From positions 1-11,191 of the forward strand of contig CANRDQ010000039.1 in NCBI GenBank assembly GCA_947629395.1: a stretch of DNA of 11,191 nt, given 5' to 3'. The notes under the pieces are model-generated. The model did not search any database, had not been told where the DNA came from, and was given only the letters and a program-made list of their open reading frames with translations. Both the position numbers and the translations under genes were made by a program. Below are positions 1 through 6,717 of this stretch, one piece after another. Numbering within the stretch: position 1 is the stretch's first letter; each line of letters opens with the position of its first letter. This stretch comes from an uncultured Bacilli bacterium (lineage in GTDB: Bacteria; Bacillota_I; Bacilli_A; RF39; UBA660).

Positions 1-324
1 TATGATTCTGAAAATAAGTTTATTATAAGTAATAATATTCTTCCTATTTCTATTGGTTTTAAAAACTTAAAAGAAACAGTTACAACTAGAAAGATTTATA
101 ATAAGAAAAATATTTCATCTAAAGCTATTTCTATAGCATCTGATAAACTTTTGAAAAAAATCGGAAAGTATGATACTATTATTTCCAAAAAAGTTTTGAA
201 AAAGACTGAAAAAAATAGTAAAATATTAGTAGATGTTTTTTTCAAAGTGTCTGAAGATATAACTGATTCTGTTAGCATAAAAGATAAAGAAATACCGAAT
301 AGTGAAAAAGAAAAGGAGGAATAG
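1..324 (+). CDS. yqfD: Sporulation protein YqfD, C-terminal fragment (5' end outside window)
   Basis: This frame is open from the first base to a TAG at 322-324, giving 107 residues with no start in view; the gene is cut by the window edge. The fragment reads as the extracytoplasmic C-terminus of YqfD, a mother-cell sporulation protein of about 400 residues. It has a helix rich in Ala/Lys/Ile (around codons 41-56), then the family's closing pattern of a Lys-rich strand followed by 'VFFKVSEDI', like the 'FEVIE(D/N)I' ending of Bacillus and Clostridium YqfD. Its position ahead of ybeY, dgkA, cdd and era is the usual yqfD position. A Lys/Glu-rich tail follows. The stop lies beside the SD of the next gene, so the two are probably cotranscribed. 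Calling only a third of a protein from memory leaves some doubt. Confidence 0.8.
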   Translation, partial: YDSENKFIISNNILPISIGFKNLKETVTTRKIYNKKNISSKAISIASDKLLKKIGKYDTIISKKVLKKTEKNSKILVDVFFKVSEDITDSVSIKDKEIPNSEKEKEE

Positions 325-325
325 T

Positions 326-925
326 ATGTTTTTGTCAATGAAACAAACAATACATGGTGTCATAAATTTTACTTGGCCTATGGTTGTAATTTCCTCTGTA
401 ATTATTATTTCTCTTCGTATTGCATATTTAATGCATAACAGGGAAAAGTTTGTTTTATATAAAGAACTATTCACTTTGTCATTTATAATCTATATTTTAT
501 GTCTATTCCAAGTTGTAACGTATCAGGATGTTCCGAGTTGGACAACGAATAATTTTATTCCCTTTAAAGAAATATTAAGATATAAATTGGGAAGCCAATT
601 ATTTATTAGGAATGTTGTTGGTAATGTGTTATTGTTTTTACCATATGGACTTTTTATTAGTTTAATACTTAGACCTAAAAAGAGTCATTTAATAATGGCT
701 TTAATAATAATAGCTAGTGTATCTATTGAATTTGTACAAATGTCAATAGGAAGAGTATTTGATGTTGATGATATTTTATTAAATTTTATAGGTGGAAGTC
801 TCGGTTATTTATTATACGTTTTACTGATGAAATTTGCAGAGCATATACCAGAGTTCTTAAAATCAGATTTAGTACTTAATATCATAGCGATATTTTTACT
901 TATGTGTTGTTTAACATTAATATAG
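326..925 (+). CDS. VanZ-like integral membrane protein
   Basis: A 199-residue protein of the VanZ-like family, whose biochemical role is not established; VanZ itself gives low-level teicoplanin resistance. About six hydrophobic segments are visible (near 17-35, 49-66, 99-117, 121-138, 150-169 and 182-198). Family landmarks are present: 'NFIPFKEI' at 76-83, 'GNVLLFLPYG' at 99-108, the E135-x-x-Q138 pair, and 'R-x-x-D-x-D-D' at 143-149 followed by N153 and G156. The start is the ATG at 326, because AGGAGG at 314-319 is spaced correctly for it; the in-frame GTG at 302 lies inside yqfD and has no ribosome site. It sits between yqfD and ybeY, where phoH and/or yqfF are common in relatives, and seems to be transcribed with them. 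Confidence 0.85.
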   Translation: MFLSMKQTIHGVINFTWPMVVISSVIIISLRIAYLMHNREKFVLYKELFTLSFIIYILCLFQVVTYQDVPSWTTNNFIPFKEILRYKLGSQLFIRNVVGNVLLFLPYGLFISLILRPKKSHLIMALIIIASVSIEFVQMSIGRVFDVDDILLNFIGGSLGYLLYVLLMKFAEHIPEFLKSDLVLNIIAIFLLMCCLTLI

Positions 926-937
926 AAGGAGAAATGT

Positions 938-1780
938 ATGAATAAAATAGAAGTTTTTAATCAAACTGATGAAGAAATTGCAGAAATAGAACAAATAAAA
1001 GAAGTAATTAAAGTGGCTCTTAGTGTTGAAAAATTAGATCATATTGAAATGAATGTTATTTTAGTTGATGATGAGACTATTCATTCTATAAATAAGCAAT
1101 ATCGAAATATAGATAGACCTACTGATGTTATTAGTTTTGCTTTAGAAGATGATGAAACTTCCAAAATAGATATTTATGAGTATAGAGTATTGGGAGATAT
1201 TTATATTTCTGTAGATACAGCTAGACGTCAAGCTAAAGATTATGGACATTCATTTTTAAGAGAAATCACTTTTTTAACGGTTCATGGTTTTTATCATTTA
1301 TTAGGATATGATCATCAAACACCAAAAGAAGAAGAGGAAATGCTTGCTAAACAAAAAGTAGTAATGAACAAGTTTGAAAGAAGAAAGACTTTTAATAAAA
1401 CTCTAGATAAGAAAAGGTTAGTAAATAGTTTTTCACATGCTTTTGATGGTCTTTTAGATGCTTATGCTAGTGAACAAAATTTATGTGTTCATACTATTGT
1501 AGCTATTTTGGTTATTGCCTGTGGTCTTATAGTAGGATTAACTAATTATGAATGGATTATTTGTTTAATGTTATTTGGACTAGTTATTACTGCTGAACTT
1601 TTAAATACTACTTTTGAACACATGGTAGATTTAGCTTGTCCAGAAATTAATCCTTTAGCTAAAAAAGTAAAAGATACAGCAGCGGCAGCAGTGTTAGTAT
1701 TTGCTTTTATTTCAGCTATTATTGGTTTAATGATATTCGTTCCCAAAATTATTATATGGTTAAAAATATTATATCGATAG
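938..1780 (+). CDS. ybeY-dgkA: Fused endoribonuclease YbeY and undecaprenol/diacylglycerol kinase DgkA
   Basis: One 280-residue frame carries two proteins usually encoded by adjacent genes. Residues 1-148 are YbeY, the zinc endoribonuclease of 16S rRNA 3'-end maturation and ribosome quality control; 'TVHGFYHLLGYDH' at 114-126 supplies the three zinc histidines H116, H120 and H126, and 'DRPTDVISF' at 59-67 is also typical. Residues 149-160 are a short charged linker. Residues 161-280 are DgkA, the small membrane kinase that in Gram-positives phosphorylates undecaprenol for wall-lipid recycling. Its 'SFSHAFDGL', 'EQN...H' and the catalytic pattern E220-LLNTTFE227-HMVD are all present, with three hydrophobic segments (185-200, 206-224, 250-269). 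No internal stop or frameshift is visible. SD AGAAGGAGAA (924-933) overlaps the vanZ stop. The fusion would tether YbeY to the membrane, which is an inference. Confidence 0.93.
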   Translation: MNKIEVFNQTDEEIAEIEQIKEVIKVALSVEKLDHIEMNVILVDDETIHSINKQYRNIDRPTDVISFALEDDETSKIDIYEYRVLGDIYISVDTARRQAKDYGHSFLREITFLTVHGFYHLLGYDHQTPKEEEEMLAKQKVVMNKFERRKTFNKTLDKKRLVNSFSHAFDGLLDAYASEQNLCVHTIVAILVIACGLIVGLTNYEWIICLMLFGLVITAELLNTTFEHMVDLACPEINPLAKKVKDTAAAAVLVFAFISAIIGLMIFVPKIIIWLKILYR

Positions 1781-1790
1781 GAGTATAAAT

Positions 1791-2171
1791 ATGAGAGAAA
1801 AGTTAGTAGAGTTATTAAAAAATAGTCATAGTCCATATTCAAACTTTGCTGTTAGTGCAATTTTAGTATGTAAAGATGGAACTGAATTTAAAGGTGTAAA
1901 TGTCGAAAATGCTAGTTTTGGTGCAACAATATGTGCTGAACGTAGTGCTATAGTTAGTGCAGTAAGTTCTGGCTATAAAAAAGGTGATTTTAAAGAATTA
2001 CATATTAAAGCTAGTAGTGGACAAGTAGTAACCCCATGTTTTTTATGTCGTCAAGTTTTAGAAGAATTTTTTGATGATGATATTGTTGTATATTGTTATT
2101 CAGATGATGATGTAGAAAAATTTACAAAAGCTGAATTATGTCCACATCCATTTGGAAGTGAAGATCTATGA
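1791..2171 (+). CDS. cdd: Cytidine deaminase
   Basis: A 126-residue zinc enzyme of pyrimidine salvage that deaminates cytidine and deoxycytidine to uridine and deoxyuridine, of the short homotetrameric type. 'SPYSNFAVSA' at 14-23 forms part of the nucleoside pocket. C48-A-E50 gives the first zinc cysteine and the catalytic glutamate, and C83 and C86 in 'TPCFLCRQ' supply the other two zinc ligands. The usual PCGxCRQ is here PCFLCRQ, an unusual substitution between the ligands that leaves their spacing intact. The 'ELCPHPFGSEDL' tail matches the usual 'ELLPxxFxxxDL' end. SD ATAGGAG (1777-1783) includes the stop of the preceding gene. Its TGA stop overlaps the era start as ATGA, pointing to translational coupling and showing that TGA is a stop codon in this genome. 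Confidence 0.96.
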   Translation: MREKLVELLKNSHSPYSNFAVSAILVCKDGTEFKGVNVENASFGATICAERSAIVSAVSSGYKKGDFKELHIKASSGQVVTPCFLCRQVLEEFFDDDIVVYCYSDDDVEKFTKAELCPHPFGSEDL

Positions 2172-3058
2172 AAAAATGTGGTCTTGTAAGTTTAGTGGGT
2201 AGACCTAATGTAGGTAAGAGTACACTTTTAAACAGTATTTTAAATATAAAATTAGCTATTACTAGTGATAAAGCAGGAACAACTAGAAATATTATTCATG
2301 GTATTTATAACGATGAAGATTCGCAAATTGTATTCGTAGATACACCTGGTATTGCTAAACCTTTACATAAATTAAATCAAGTTTTAAATAAGAAAGCTTA
2401 TAACAATACAGAAGGGGTAGAATTAATTTTATTTTTAGTAGATATTTCTAGTGGTTTTGGTAGAGGGGATGAATATATCTTAAATCAAATAAAAGATAAA
2501 GATATTCCTATTTTTTTACTGCTTAATAAAATAGATAAAATAAAAAAAGAAGAATTAATTAAGAGAATAACTACTATTCAAGAAAAATATGATTTTGCAG
2601 AAATCATTCCAATATCTGCTATGAAAAAAGATAATATAGGTACTTTATTAAAATGTATTAAAAGTTATTTGCACGATGGAGAACCTTATTATGATGAAGA
2701 AGAACTTACTAATATTTCAGTTAAATTCATGATGGCTGAACTTGTTCGTGAACAAGTATTAAGACTTACTAAAGAAGAAGTTCCTCATACGGTAACTTGT
2801 TATACAGAAGAGTATCATGAAACAGAAGATAGAGTAGATGTTTCTGTTTTAGTAGTTGTTGATCGTGAAAATATTAAGAAAATGATTATTGGTAAACAAG
2901 CTTCAATGATTAAACAAATTGGAACTAGAGCTAGACATGAAATGGAAGCTTTTTTAGGGAAAAAAGTATTTTTACAAACTTATGTTAAAACTATGAAAAA
3001 TTGGCGAGATAGAGAAAAATATTTATTAGAACTTGGACTTAAAGAAATAGATGAATAA
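2168..3058 (+). CDS. era: GTPase Era, ribosome assembly
   Basis: Era is a GTPase that binds the 3' end of 16S rRNA during 30S assembly. At 296 residues it is of usual length. GTPase motifs appear in order: G1 'GRPNVGKS' at 11-18, the switch I threonines of 'AGTTR' at 36-40, G3 'DTPG' at 58-61, G4 'NKID' at 120-123 and G5 'SA' at 150-151. The C-terminal type II KH domain carries 'MIIGKQASMIKQIG' (239-252) and ends in the conserved 'FLQTYVKTMKNWR' (268-280). The start overlaps the cdd stop by four bases, with GGAAGTGA upstream in cdd as a likely ribosome site. Being beside ybeY is sensible functionally, since both act on the 16S rRNA 3' end. Confidence 0.98.
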   Translation: MKKCGLVSLVGRPNVGKSTLLNSILNIKLAITSDKAGTTRNIIHGIYNDEDSQIVFVDTPGIAKPLHKLNQVLNKKAYNNTEGVELILFLVDISSGFGRGDEYILNQIKDKDIPIFLLLNKIDKIKKEELIKRITTIQEKYDFAEIIPISAMKKDNIGTLLKCIKSYLHDGEPYYDEEELTNISVKFMMAELVREQVLRLTKEEVPHTVTCYTEEYHETEDRVDVSVLVVVDRENIKKMIIGKQASMIKQIGTRARHEMEAFLGKKVFLQTYVKTMKNWRDREKYLLELGLKEIDE

Positions 3059-3063
3059 AAAAA

Positions 3064-3089
3064 TCTATTTTTTCCACTATAAAAATAGA
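3064..3089 (+). repeat. 9-bp AT-rich inverted repeat between era and yqzL
   Basis: TCTATTTTT at 3064-3072 pairs perfectly with AAAAATAGA at 3081-3089 across an 8-base loop. The 3' arm overlaps the first bases of the yqzL ribosome site (AGAGGTGG, 3087-3094). No T run follows, so it is not a factor-independent terminator; it might weakly mask the site, or be chance in AT-rich DNA. Confidence 0.4.
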
Positions 3090-3099
3090 GGTGGATAAA

Positions 3100-3192
3100 A
3101 TGGAAGAAATTTTATGGAATTTATTTAAAAAAACCGGAGATATTAAATACTTTGTATTAATGAATAAAATAAAGACAGAAACAGATGAATAA
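3100..3192 (+). CDS. yqzL: YqzL-like small protein (30 residues)
   Basis: A 30-codon frame, ATG to TAA, fills the era-recO gap. Its peptide 'ILWNLFKKTGDIKYFVLM' (4-21) matches the core pattern W-x-LF-xx-TG-xI-xx-Y of the YqzL-like family, whose genes lie between era and recO in Bacillus and relatives. The Bacillus protein is somewhat longer, and here the region after the core is reduced to a few charged residues. The ribosome site AGAGGTGG (3087-3094) is well placed, five bases from the ATG. Position, SD and motif agree, so I treat it as a real gene despite its size. The function of the family is not known to me. Confidence 0.75.
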   Translation: MEEILWNLFKKTGDIKYFVLMNKIKTETDE

Positions 3193-3208
3193 AGACAAGA
3201 GGTAAGAT

Positions 3209-3949
3209 ATGGAAATAGTTAGTGTAGAAGGAATTTGTTTAAGTGAAAGTAATTATAGTGAATCTAGTAAAATATTAAATGTTTTAACACGTGAATATGG
3301 TATTATTGGAATTATGTCTAAGGGTAGTAGAAAAATAAAAAGTAAACTTCGTGGTGTTTCACGTAAGTTAATGTATGGAAAATATCATATTTATTATAGA
3401 GAAAATGGACTTTCTACCTTAATTGGTGTTGATATAATTAATTCTTTTGATAAGACAGTAATGGACTTAAAAAAAGTTAGTTATGCCTCTTATATAATAG
3501 ATTTAATCAATCAAGTTTCAAAACAAAATGATGATGATGAAATTTTTGATTTATTGAAAAATACTTTATTAAAAATAGAAGAGGACTATGATCCAGAAAT
3601 ATTGACCTGTATCCTCGAACTACAAGCTTTAAAATATTTAGGAGTAGCTCCTGCACTTGATGGTTGTAGTATATGTGGTAGTTCTAAAAATATTATTACT
3701 CTAGATTCAACTGCAGGAGGATATGTTTGTAGTGATTGTTATACACAAGGAGTTATTGTTGATTCTAAAACAATTCAGTTGGTTAGAATGTTTTATTATG
3801 TTGATATAGAAAAGATAACTAAATTAAAAGTTAATGCTGATTTATTAAAAGAAATAAGAACTTTTTTAGATGATTATTATGAACGATATACTGGATTATT
3901 TTTGAAAAGTAAGAATTTTTTAAAAAATATAAATAGATTTCAGGAGTAA
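3209..3949 (+). CDS. recO: DNA repair protein RecO
   Basis: RecO (246 residues, usual for the family) loads RecA onto SSB-coated single-stranded DNA together with RecR and anneals complementary strands. The N-terminal OB fold starts 'VEGICLSESNYSESSKIL' (6-23), like the family's 'GIVLRTRDYGEADKIV'. A basic stretch 'KGSRKIKSKLRG' (38-49) follows. The C-terminal helical part holds the four-cysteine zinc site C153-x-x-C156 ... C174-x-x-C177 and the 'GGYVCSDC' turn. SD AGAGGTAAG lies just before the ATG and 16 bases separate it from the yqzL stop. The era-yqzL-recO order is the standard Bacilli arrangement. Confidence 0.95.
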   Translation: MEIVSVEGICLSESNYSESSKILNVLTREYGIIGIMSKGSRKIKSKLRGVSRKLMYGKYHIYYRENGLSTLIGVDIINSFDKTVMDLKKVSYASYIIDLINQVSKQNDDDEIFDLLKNTLLKIEEDYDPEILTCILELQALKYLGVAPALDGCSICGSSKNIITLDSTAGGYVCSDCYTQGVIVDSKTIQLVRMFYYVDIEKITKLKVNADLLKEIRTFLDDYYERYTGLFLKSKNFLKNINRFQE

Positions 3950-3953
3950 AGTG

Positions 3954-5135
3954 ATGAAAAAAATAATTATAGGGGTTGTTATTATTCTAATATTAACTGG
4001 AGGAATTGGAGCTGGTTTTTATTTTTATAATGAAAGTAAACCCAAAAAAGTGGTAAAGAAAGTAGAAAAGAAACCTACTGTTAAAAAAGAAAAAGAAAAG
4101 AAAAAATCTGATTCTATTTTTGCCGATTATGAAGATGTGGCAATTAAAAGAAGAGAACAGATGACTTTAGATGAAAAAATAGGACAAATATTTTTAGTTA
4201 GATATAATGATGAAAATGTTATAAATATTACTAGTACTTATCATCCTGGTGGTTATTTGTTATTTGCGAAAGATTTTCAATATGAAGATACTAACAGTAT
4301 TAGAAATAAAATAAATAGTTTAAATGGGGCTAGTAACATTCCTTTAGCTATTGCAGTAGATGAAGAAGGTGGAATAGTTAATAGAGTTAGTAAGTTTACA
4401 CAATTTAGGAGAACACCGTTTAAAGCACCTCAAAAAATATATAATGAAGGTGGTATGCAAGCAATTATTAATACCGAAAGAGAAAAAGCGGACCTTTTAT
4501 TGAGTTTAGGAATTAACTTAAATTTAGCTCCAGTAGCAGATGTTTCAACTAATAGTGAAGACTTTATTTATAGTAGAAGTTTAGGAAGAGATGCTAATAC
4601 GACTGCTGAATATATTAGACAGGTTGTCCAGGTAATGAATGAAAAAAATATTTCAGGTTGTCTTAAACATTTTCCTGGTTATGGAAGTAATAAAGATACA
4701 CATACTGACATTGCTGTTGATAATAGAGACTATAATACTTTTGTTACTAATGATTTTAAACCATTTATTGCCGGAATAGAACAAAAAGTACCAGCTATTT
4801 TGTTTTCTCATAATATTATGGCATCTATGGATGGAACTTTACCTTCATCATTATCAGGTAGAGTACATGAAATTTTACGAAAAGAATTGAAATTTACGGG
4901 AATTATTATCACAGATGATTTAGCAATGGGTGCCCTTAAACAATATACAGATAATAATACAGCCGCTATAAAGGCATTAGAGGCAGGAAATGATTTATTG
5001 ATTACATCAGATTTTGTCGCAGATTTTAACTTAGTTAAAGATTATATTTCTAAAAATCCTGATAGTGAAAAAAGGTTAAATGAAGCCGTAGATAAAGTTT
5101 TAGCGTGGAAATATACTTACAAAATTATAAAATAA
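3954..5135 (+). CDS. Membrane-anchored glycoside hydrolase family 3 (NagZ-type beta-N-acetylhexosaminidase)
   Basis: A 393-residue single-pass protein: a hydrophobic anchor at 4-24, a Lys/Glu-rich spacer (27-51) and a GH3 catalytic barrel (about 60-393) placed outside the membrane. GH3 signatures occur in order: 'LAIAVDEEGGIVNRV' (131-145), 'LGINLNLAPVADV' (185-197), 'SRSLGRD' (207-213), 'KHFPGYG' (238-244) and 'ITDDLAMGAL' (319-328). D321 would be the nucleophile. D248-T-H250 supplies the Asp-His dyad that NagZ-type enzymes use as acid/base, so a beta-N-acetylglucosaminidase acting on peptidoglycan or muropeptides is likely. KHFPGYG in place of KHFPGHG is, as I recall it, common in clostridial relatives. 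The ATG at 3954 is seven bases from CAGGAG (3941-3946); the GTG at 3951 is a weaker choice. It follows recO closely and probably shares its transcript. Confidence 0.9.
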   Translation: MKKIIIGVVIILILTGGIGAGFYFYNESKPKKVVKKVEKKPTVKKEKEKKKSDSIFADYEDVAIKRREQMTLDEKIGQIFLVRYNDENVINITSTYHPGGYLLFAKDFQYEDTNSIRNKINSLNGASNIPLAIAVDEEGGIVNRVSKFTQFRRTPFKAPQKIYNEGGMQAIINTEREKADLLLSLGINLNLAPVADVSTNSEDFIYSRSLGRDANTTAEYIRQVVQVMNEKNISGCLKHFPGYGSNKDTHTDIAVDNRDYNTFVTNDFKPFIAGIEQKVPAILFSHNIMASMDGTLPSSLSGRVHEILRKELKFTGIIITDDLAMGALKQYTDNNTAAIKALEAGNDLLITSDFVADFNLVKDYISKNPDSEKRLNEAVDKVLAWKYTYKIIK

Positions 5136-5191
5136 TATAGGAAATATAAGATATTTATGATATTCTATATATAGACGTAGAGGTGAAGGCA

Positions 5192-5881
5192 GTGAAAAAA
5201 TATCTTTTAACCATTTTAATAATTAGTATTAGTATATTAGTTGTTACTAGTGGTTGTAGTATAAAAAGAGAAAAAGAATTAACAGATGAAGAAAAGTTTG
5301 AACAAGAATATGAAATGTTAAATGGAAAAACAAATGATTCTGATGTTGAATATAAAACTATTGATATACCAACTAAAAATAAAGTTGAATATATAAATGC
5401 TAAGGAAGCTATCGAAATATTAGAAGGAAAAACAGGAGTTATTTACTTTGGTTTTCCAGAGTGTCCTTGGTGTCGTAATGCTTTACCAGTTTTAATGGAT
5501 GCTGTTAAAGAAACAGGTATTGATAAAATCTATTATTATAATGCTTTAAATATTCGTGATACAAAACATCTAGATGATGATGGTAAAGTAGTAGTTGATA
5601 AAAAAGGAACTAAAAGTTATAAAAGAATACTAGAACTTTTAGGAGATAAAGCTGATGTTTATGATGGACTTGAAGATGAAAGTATAAAAAGACTTTATTT
5701 TCCAACAGTTGTATTTGTTCGTGAAGGAAAAGTAATATCACTTCATTCATCTACTGTAGAAAGTCAAACAGATCCTAGTAAAAAACTTACTAAAAAACAA
5801 ACTAAAGAGTTAAAAGAAATTTATGTACAAGGCTTAAATGAAGTAAAAGCTAAAATTTGTGAAGAAGAAGGAAAATGTTAA
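5192..5881 (+). CDS. Thioredoxin-fold lipoprotein with CPWC motif
   Basis: A secreted or membrane-tethered thiol-disulfide protein of 229 residues. Residues 2-21 form a signal peptide ending 'VVTSGC', with C22 as the probable lipidated cysteine; Thr at -3 makes this lipobox weak. After a charged linker, the thioredoxin domain has 'GVIYFGFPECPWCRNALP' (82-99) with active-site C91-P-W-C94 and the cis-proline region 'YFPTVVF' (169-175, P171). About 50 residues of extra, partly charged sequence lie between them. Two more cysteines, C223 and C229, sit at the very C-terminus and may form a disulfide. The start is a GTG at 5192, six bases past GAGGTG (5180-5185); an upstream GTG at 5183 lies inside that site. 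The substrate is unknown. Resemblance to bacteriocin-accessory thioredoxins is only at fold level. Confidence 0.8.
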   Translation: MKKYLLTILIISISILVVTSGCSIKREKELTDEEKFEQEYEMLNGKTNDSDVEYKTIDIPTKNKVEYINAKEAIEILEGKTGVIYFGFPECPWCRNALPVLMDAVKETGIDKIYYYNALNIRDTKHLDDDGKVVVDKKGTKSYKRILELLGDKADVYDGLEDESIKRLYFPTVVFVREGKVISLHSSTVESQTDPSKKLTKKQTKELKEIYVQGLNEVKAKICEEEGKC

Positions 5882-5896
5882 ATTTAAATGAATAAT

Positions 5897-5940
5897 AAGT
5901 CTCCTTTTGTATCATAACAGATATGAAAGGAGATTTTTTT
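5897..5940 (+). promoter_or_regulatory. sigG leader hairpin: ribosome-site lock and terminator-like structure
   Basis: Bases 5900-5913 pair with 5920-5933 over 14 positions (two G-T wobbles at 5908/5925 and 5909/5924) around a six-base loop; AAG at 5897-5899 can add three more pairs with T's 5934-5936. The 3' arm contains the only ribosome site of sigG (AAAGGAG, 5926-5932), so it is fully paired when the hairpin forms. Seven T's (5934-5940) follow directly, then the ATG at 5941, so the shape is also that of a factor-independent terminator for the lipoprotein gene. Any sigG message with a usable SD must carry at least the 3' arm. I recall that in Bacillus subtilis a leader hairpin occluding the SD dampens sigG translation; this may be the equivalent. 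Confidence 0.8.
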
Positions 5941-6717
5941 ATGGCACGTCACAAAGTGGAAATTAGTGGCGTGAATACAGCAAATATAAAAGTTTTAAGT
6001 AATAGTGAAATGATTGAATTATTTAAAAAAATGCATGAAGGAGATCCTTTTGCTAGAGAAGATTTAGTTAATGGAAATTTAAAGTTAGTGTTGTCTATAT
6101 TGAAAAAATTTCACACTAGATGTGAAAATATGGATGATCTTTTTCAGGTAGGGTGTATTGGTTTACTAAAAGCAATTGATAATTTTGATTTATCTCATGA
6201 AGTAAAATTTTCTACTTATGCAGTACCAATGATTTTAGGAGAAGTAAGAAGATTTTTAAGAGATGATAATAGTATTAGAGTTAGTCGTTCTTTAAAAGAT
6301 ATTGCTTATAAGACTTTAAAAATTAAAGATGAAGCTTCACTATCGGGTAAGGAAGAACCAACTATAGATGAAATAGCTAAAAAACTTGATATAACTCCTT
6401 ATGAAGTGGTAATGGCAATCGATTCTTTAAAAAGTCCCGTTAGTATGTTTGAACCAATCTATAGTGATGGAGGAGATACAATATATCTTTATGATCAAAT
6501 TGCGGATGATAAAAGTGAGACTAATGATATAGATATAAAACTTTCTTTACAAGAAGCGATAGCAGACTTAAAAACTAGAGAACAAACTATTTTAGATGAA
6601 AGATTTATCGTAGGAAAAACTCAAATGGAAATTGCTGAAGAACTTTCTATTAGTCAAGCTCAAGTATCTAGGTTAGAAAAGTCGGCTATTGATAAAATTA
6701 GAAAAACTCTTAAATAA
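5941..6717 (+). CDS. sigG: Forespore late sigma factor SigG
   Basis: RNA polymerase sigma-G, which drives late forespore genes such as those for SASPs and germinant receptors. The 258-residue product is nearly the same length as the Bacillus protein. Its N-terminus 'HKVEISGVNTANIKVLSN' (4-21) matches the SigG-specific leader 'NKVEICGVDTSKLPVLKN' and separates it from SigF. Region 2 includes 'NGNLKLVLSI' (44-53) and 'DDLFQVGCIGLLKAIDNFD' (65-83), with 'VKFSTYAVPMILGEVRRFLRDD' following. Region 4.2 is 'GKTQMEIAEELSISQAQVSR' (225-244). N44 aligns with Bacillus N45, which I recall as the residue tied to anti-sigma CsfB/Gin recognition. The ATG at 5941 is chosen because AAAGGAG ends eight bases before it; the ATG at 5923 lies in the hairpin with no SD. 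SpoIIGA and SigE genes, upstream in Bacillus, are absent here. Confidence 0.97.
   Translation: MARHKVEISGVNTANIKVLSNSEMIELFKKMHEGDPFAREDLVNGNLKLVLSILKKFHTRCENMDDLFQVGCIGLLKAIDNFDLSHEVKFSTYAVPMILGEVRRFLRDDNSIRVSRSLKDIAYKTLKIKDEASLSGKEEPTIDEIAKKLDITPYEVVMAIDSLKSPVSMFEPIYSDGGDTIYLYDQIADDKSETNDIDIKLSLQEAIADLKTREQTILDERFIVGKTQMEIAEELSISQAQVSRLEKSAIDKIRKTLK

Noticed and set aside
302..325. GTG at 302 as the start of the VanZ-like gene
   Set aside because: It lies inside yqfD without an SD; AGGAGG at 314-319 serves the ATG at 326.
96..474. Two - strand open frames opposite yqfD and vanZ
   Set aside because: They are antisense shadows of AT-rich coding DNA, with Phe/Ile-rich low-complexity products, no ribosome site and no family resemblance; the + strand frames carry clear family motifs.
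938..1780. YbeY-DgkA junction as a sequencing frameshift artefact
   Set aside because: A frameshift error usually breaks or garbles a frame; here both domains are complete, in one frame and with a natural charged linker.
1546..1842. - strand open frame opposite the DgkA part of the fusion
   Set aside because: The opposite strand encodes the conserved DgkA catalytic helix; this product resembles no family known to me and lacks a ribosome site.
5136..5182. Promoter for the lipoprotein gene (TGaTATTCT at 5158-5166) and small AT dyads nearby
   Set aside because: The -10 is a partial match with no -35 at a workable distance, and the dyads are short and wholly AT-rich, so chance is the better explanation.
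5923..5940. ATG at 5923 as the sigG start
   Set aside because: It lies inside the hairpin with no SD upstream, and the SigG family N-terminus begins at the ATG at 5941.
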